A stretch of 37,257 nucleotides of DNA from Deltaproteobacteria bacterium. Lineage in GTDB: Bacteria > Myxococcota > B64-G9. The stretch spans positions 1-37,257 of the forward strand of contig JAFDKH010000027.1 in NCBI GenBank assembly GCA_019307065.1, in the 5' to 3' direction. Position numbers and translations under genes: made by a program. The notes beneath the pieces are model-generated. The model worked only from the letters and a program-made list of their open reading frames with translations. It searched no databases and was not told the DNA's origin. This document shows, in pieces, positions 37,079-37,257 of this stretch. Positions within the stretch are counted from its first letter, which is position 1. The number at the start of each line of letters is the position of its first letter.

Positions 37079-37257
37079 ATGCCAGCGAACCTGTCCCCAG
37101 AGTTCAAGGCTGCCGACGAAGAATTCCGCAAGGCCAAAGATCCCCAAGCGAAACTCGCCGGCCTGGAAAAGATGCTCTCGACGATCCCCAAACACAAGGG
37201 GACCGAGAAGATGCAGGCCGACTTAAAACGCAAGATTGCGAGATTGAAAGAAGGTCT
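37079..37257 (+). CDS. DRG/Obg-type GTPase with probable TGS domain, N-terminal part only
   Basis: The frame from ATG 37079 runs off the window end after 59 codons. The N-terminus (MPANLSPEFKAADEEFRKA, then IPKHKGTEKMQADLKRKIARL) matches the leader helix I recall for bacterial DRG-like GTPases with a C-terminal TGS domain. The nucleotide-binding motifs lie beyond the window, so the call rests on this leader only. No Shine-Dalgarno is visible. Confidence 0.65.
   Translation, partial: MPANLSPEFKAADEEFRKAKDPQAKLAGLEKMLSTIPKHKGTEKMQADLKRKIARLKEG

Overview
The window reads as chromosomal DNA of a Gram-negative bacterium. The proteins carry Sec-type signal peptides and lipoboxes, there is an outer-membrane-type barrel candidate, and there is a sigma-54-type promoter. 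The gene style (alpha-2-macroglobulins, a trypsin-fold lipoprotein with Cys-rich repeats, hybrid kinases, CapA-like and zinc-ribbon proteins) suggests a deltaproteobacterial-like or related uncultivated lineage. I cannot place it more exactly. Gene density is high and no insertion sequence, CRISPR array, rRNA or tRNA was seen.

Main result (1-12.1 kb). Two tandem paralogous genes encode very large secreted alpha-2-macroglobulin (A2M) proteins (24-5339 and 6718-12024). Each is interrupted by one in-frame TGA, and in both the TGA lies exactly at the thioester cysteine of the conserved bacterial Gly-Cys-Phe-Glu-Gln motif. The sequences therefore read G-U-F-E-Q. Reading continues in the same frame through a complete thioester domain and the C-terminal MG domain. 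A hairpin starts 10 to 11 bases after each TGA, and its apical part fits the general shape of a bacterial SECIS. The two copies show one compensatory G-C to A-U exchange and one U-A to U-G exchange in its stems. TGA ends ordinary genes elsewhere in the window. The best reading is a selenocysteine A2M, with a possible selenoester in place of the thioester. A lipoprotein with three parvulin-type PPIase domains (5476-6603) sits between the two copies.

12-16 kb. A serine protease lipoprotein (minus strand) has a strong sigma-54-like promoter and a distant palindrome. Next come a polyprenyl diphosphate synthase (minus strand) and a radical SAM/HhH protein with a nearly leaderless promoter.

16-22.8 kb. 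A hybrid histidine kinase and response regulator are followed by mannose-6-phosphate isomerase, an NCS2-like permease, a small barrel-like protein and a winged-helix-like protein.

22.9-28.9 kb. A compact, probably co-transcribed set holds a membrane protein ending in a Cys-His-Ser-Ala repeat tail, a PqqD-like/radical SAM/SPASM-like protein translationally coupled to it, and two zinc-ribbon proteins. It looks like a radical SAM maturase with a repeat-tail substrate.

28.9-33.7 kb. An amino-sugar-type operon holds a DegT aminotransferase, a Gfo/Idh/MocA oxidoreductase, a BadF-type sugar kinase and a ceramidase-like lipoprotein. It lies behind a perfect 12-bp palindrome.

33.7-37.3 kb. A G-rich leader precedes a zinc-motif/Fis-like regulator. 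A CapA-MltB fusion with a poly-lysine tail and the start of a DRG/TGS-type GTPase follow.
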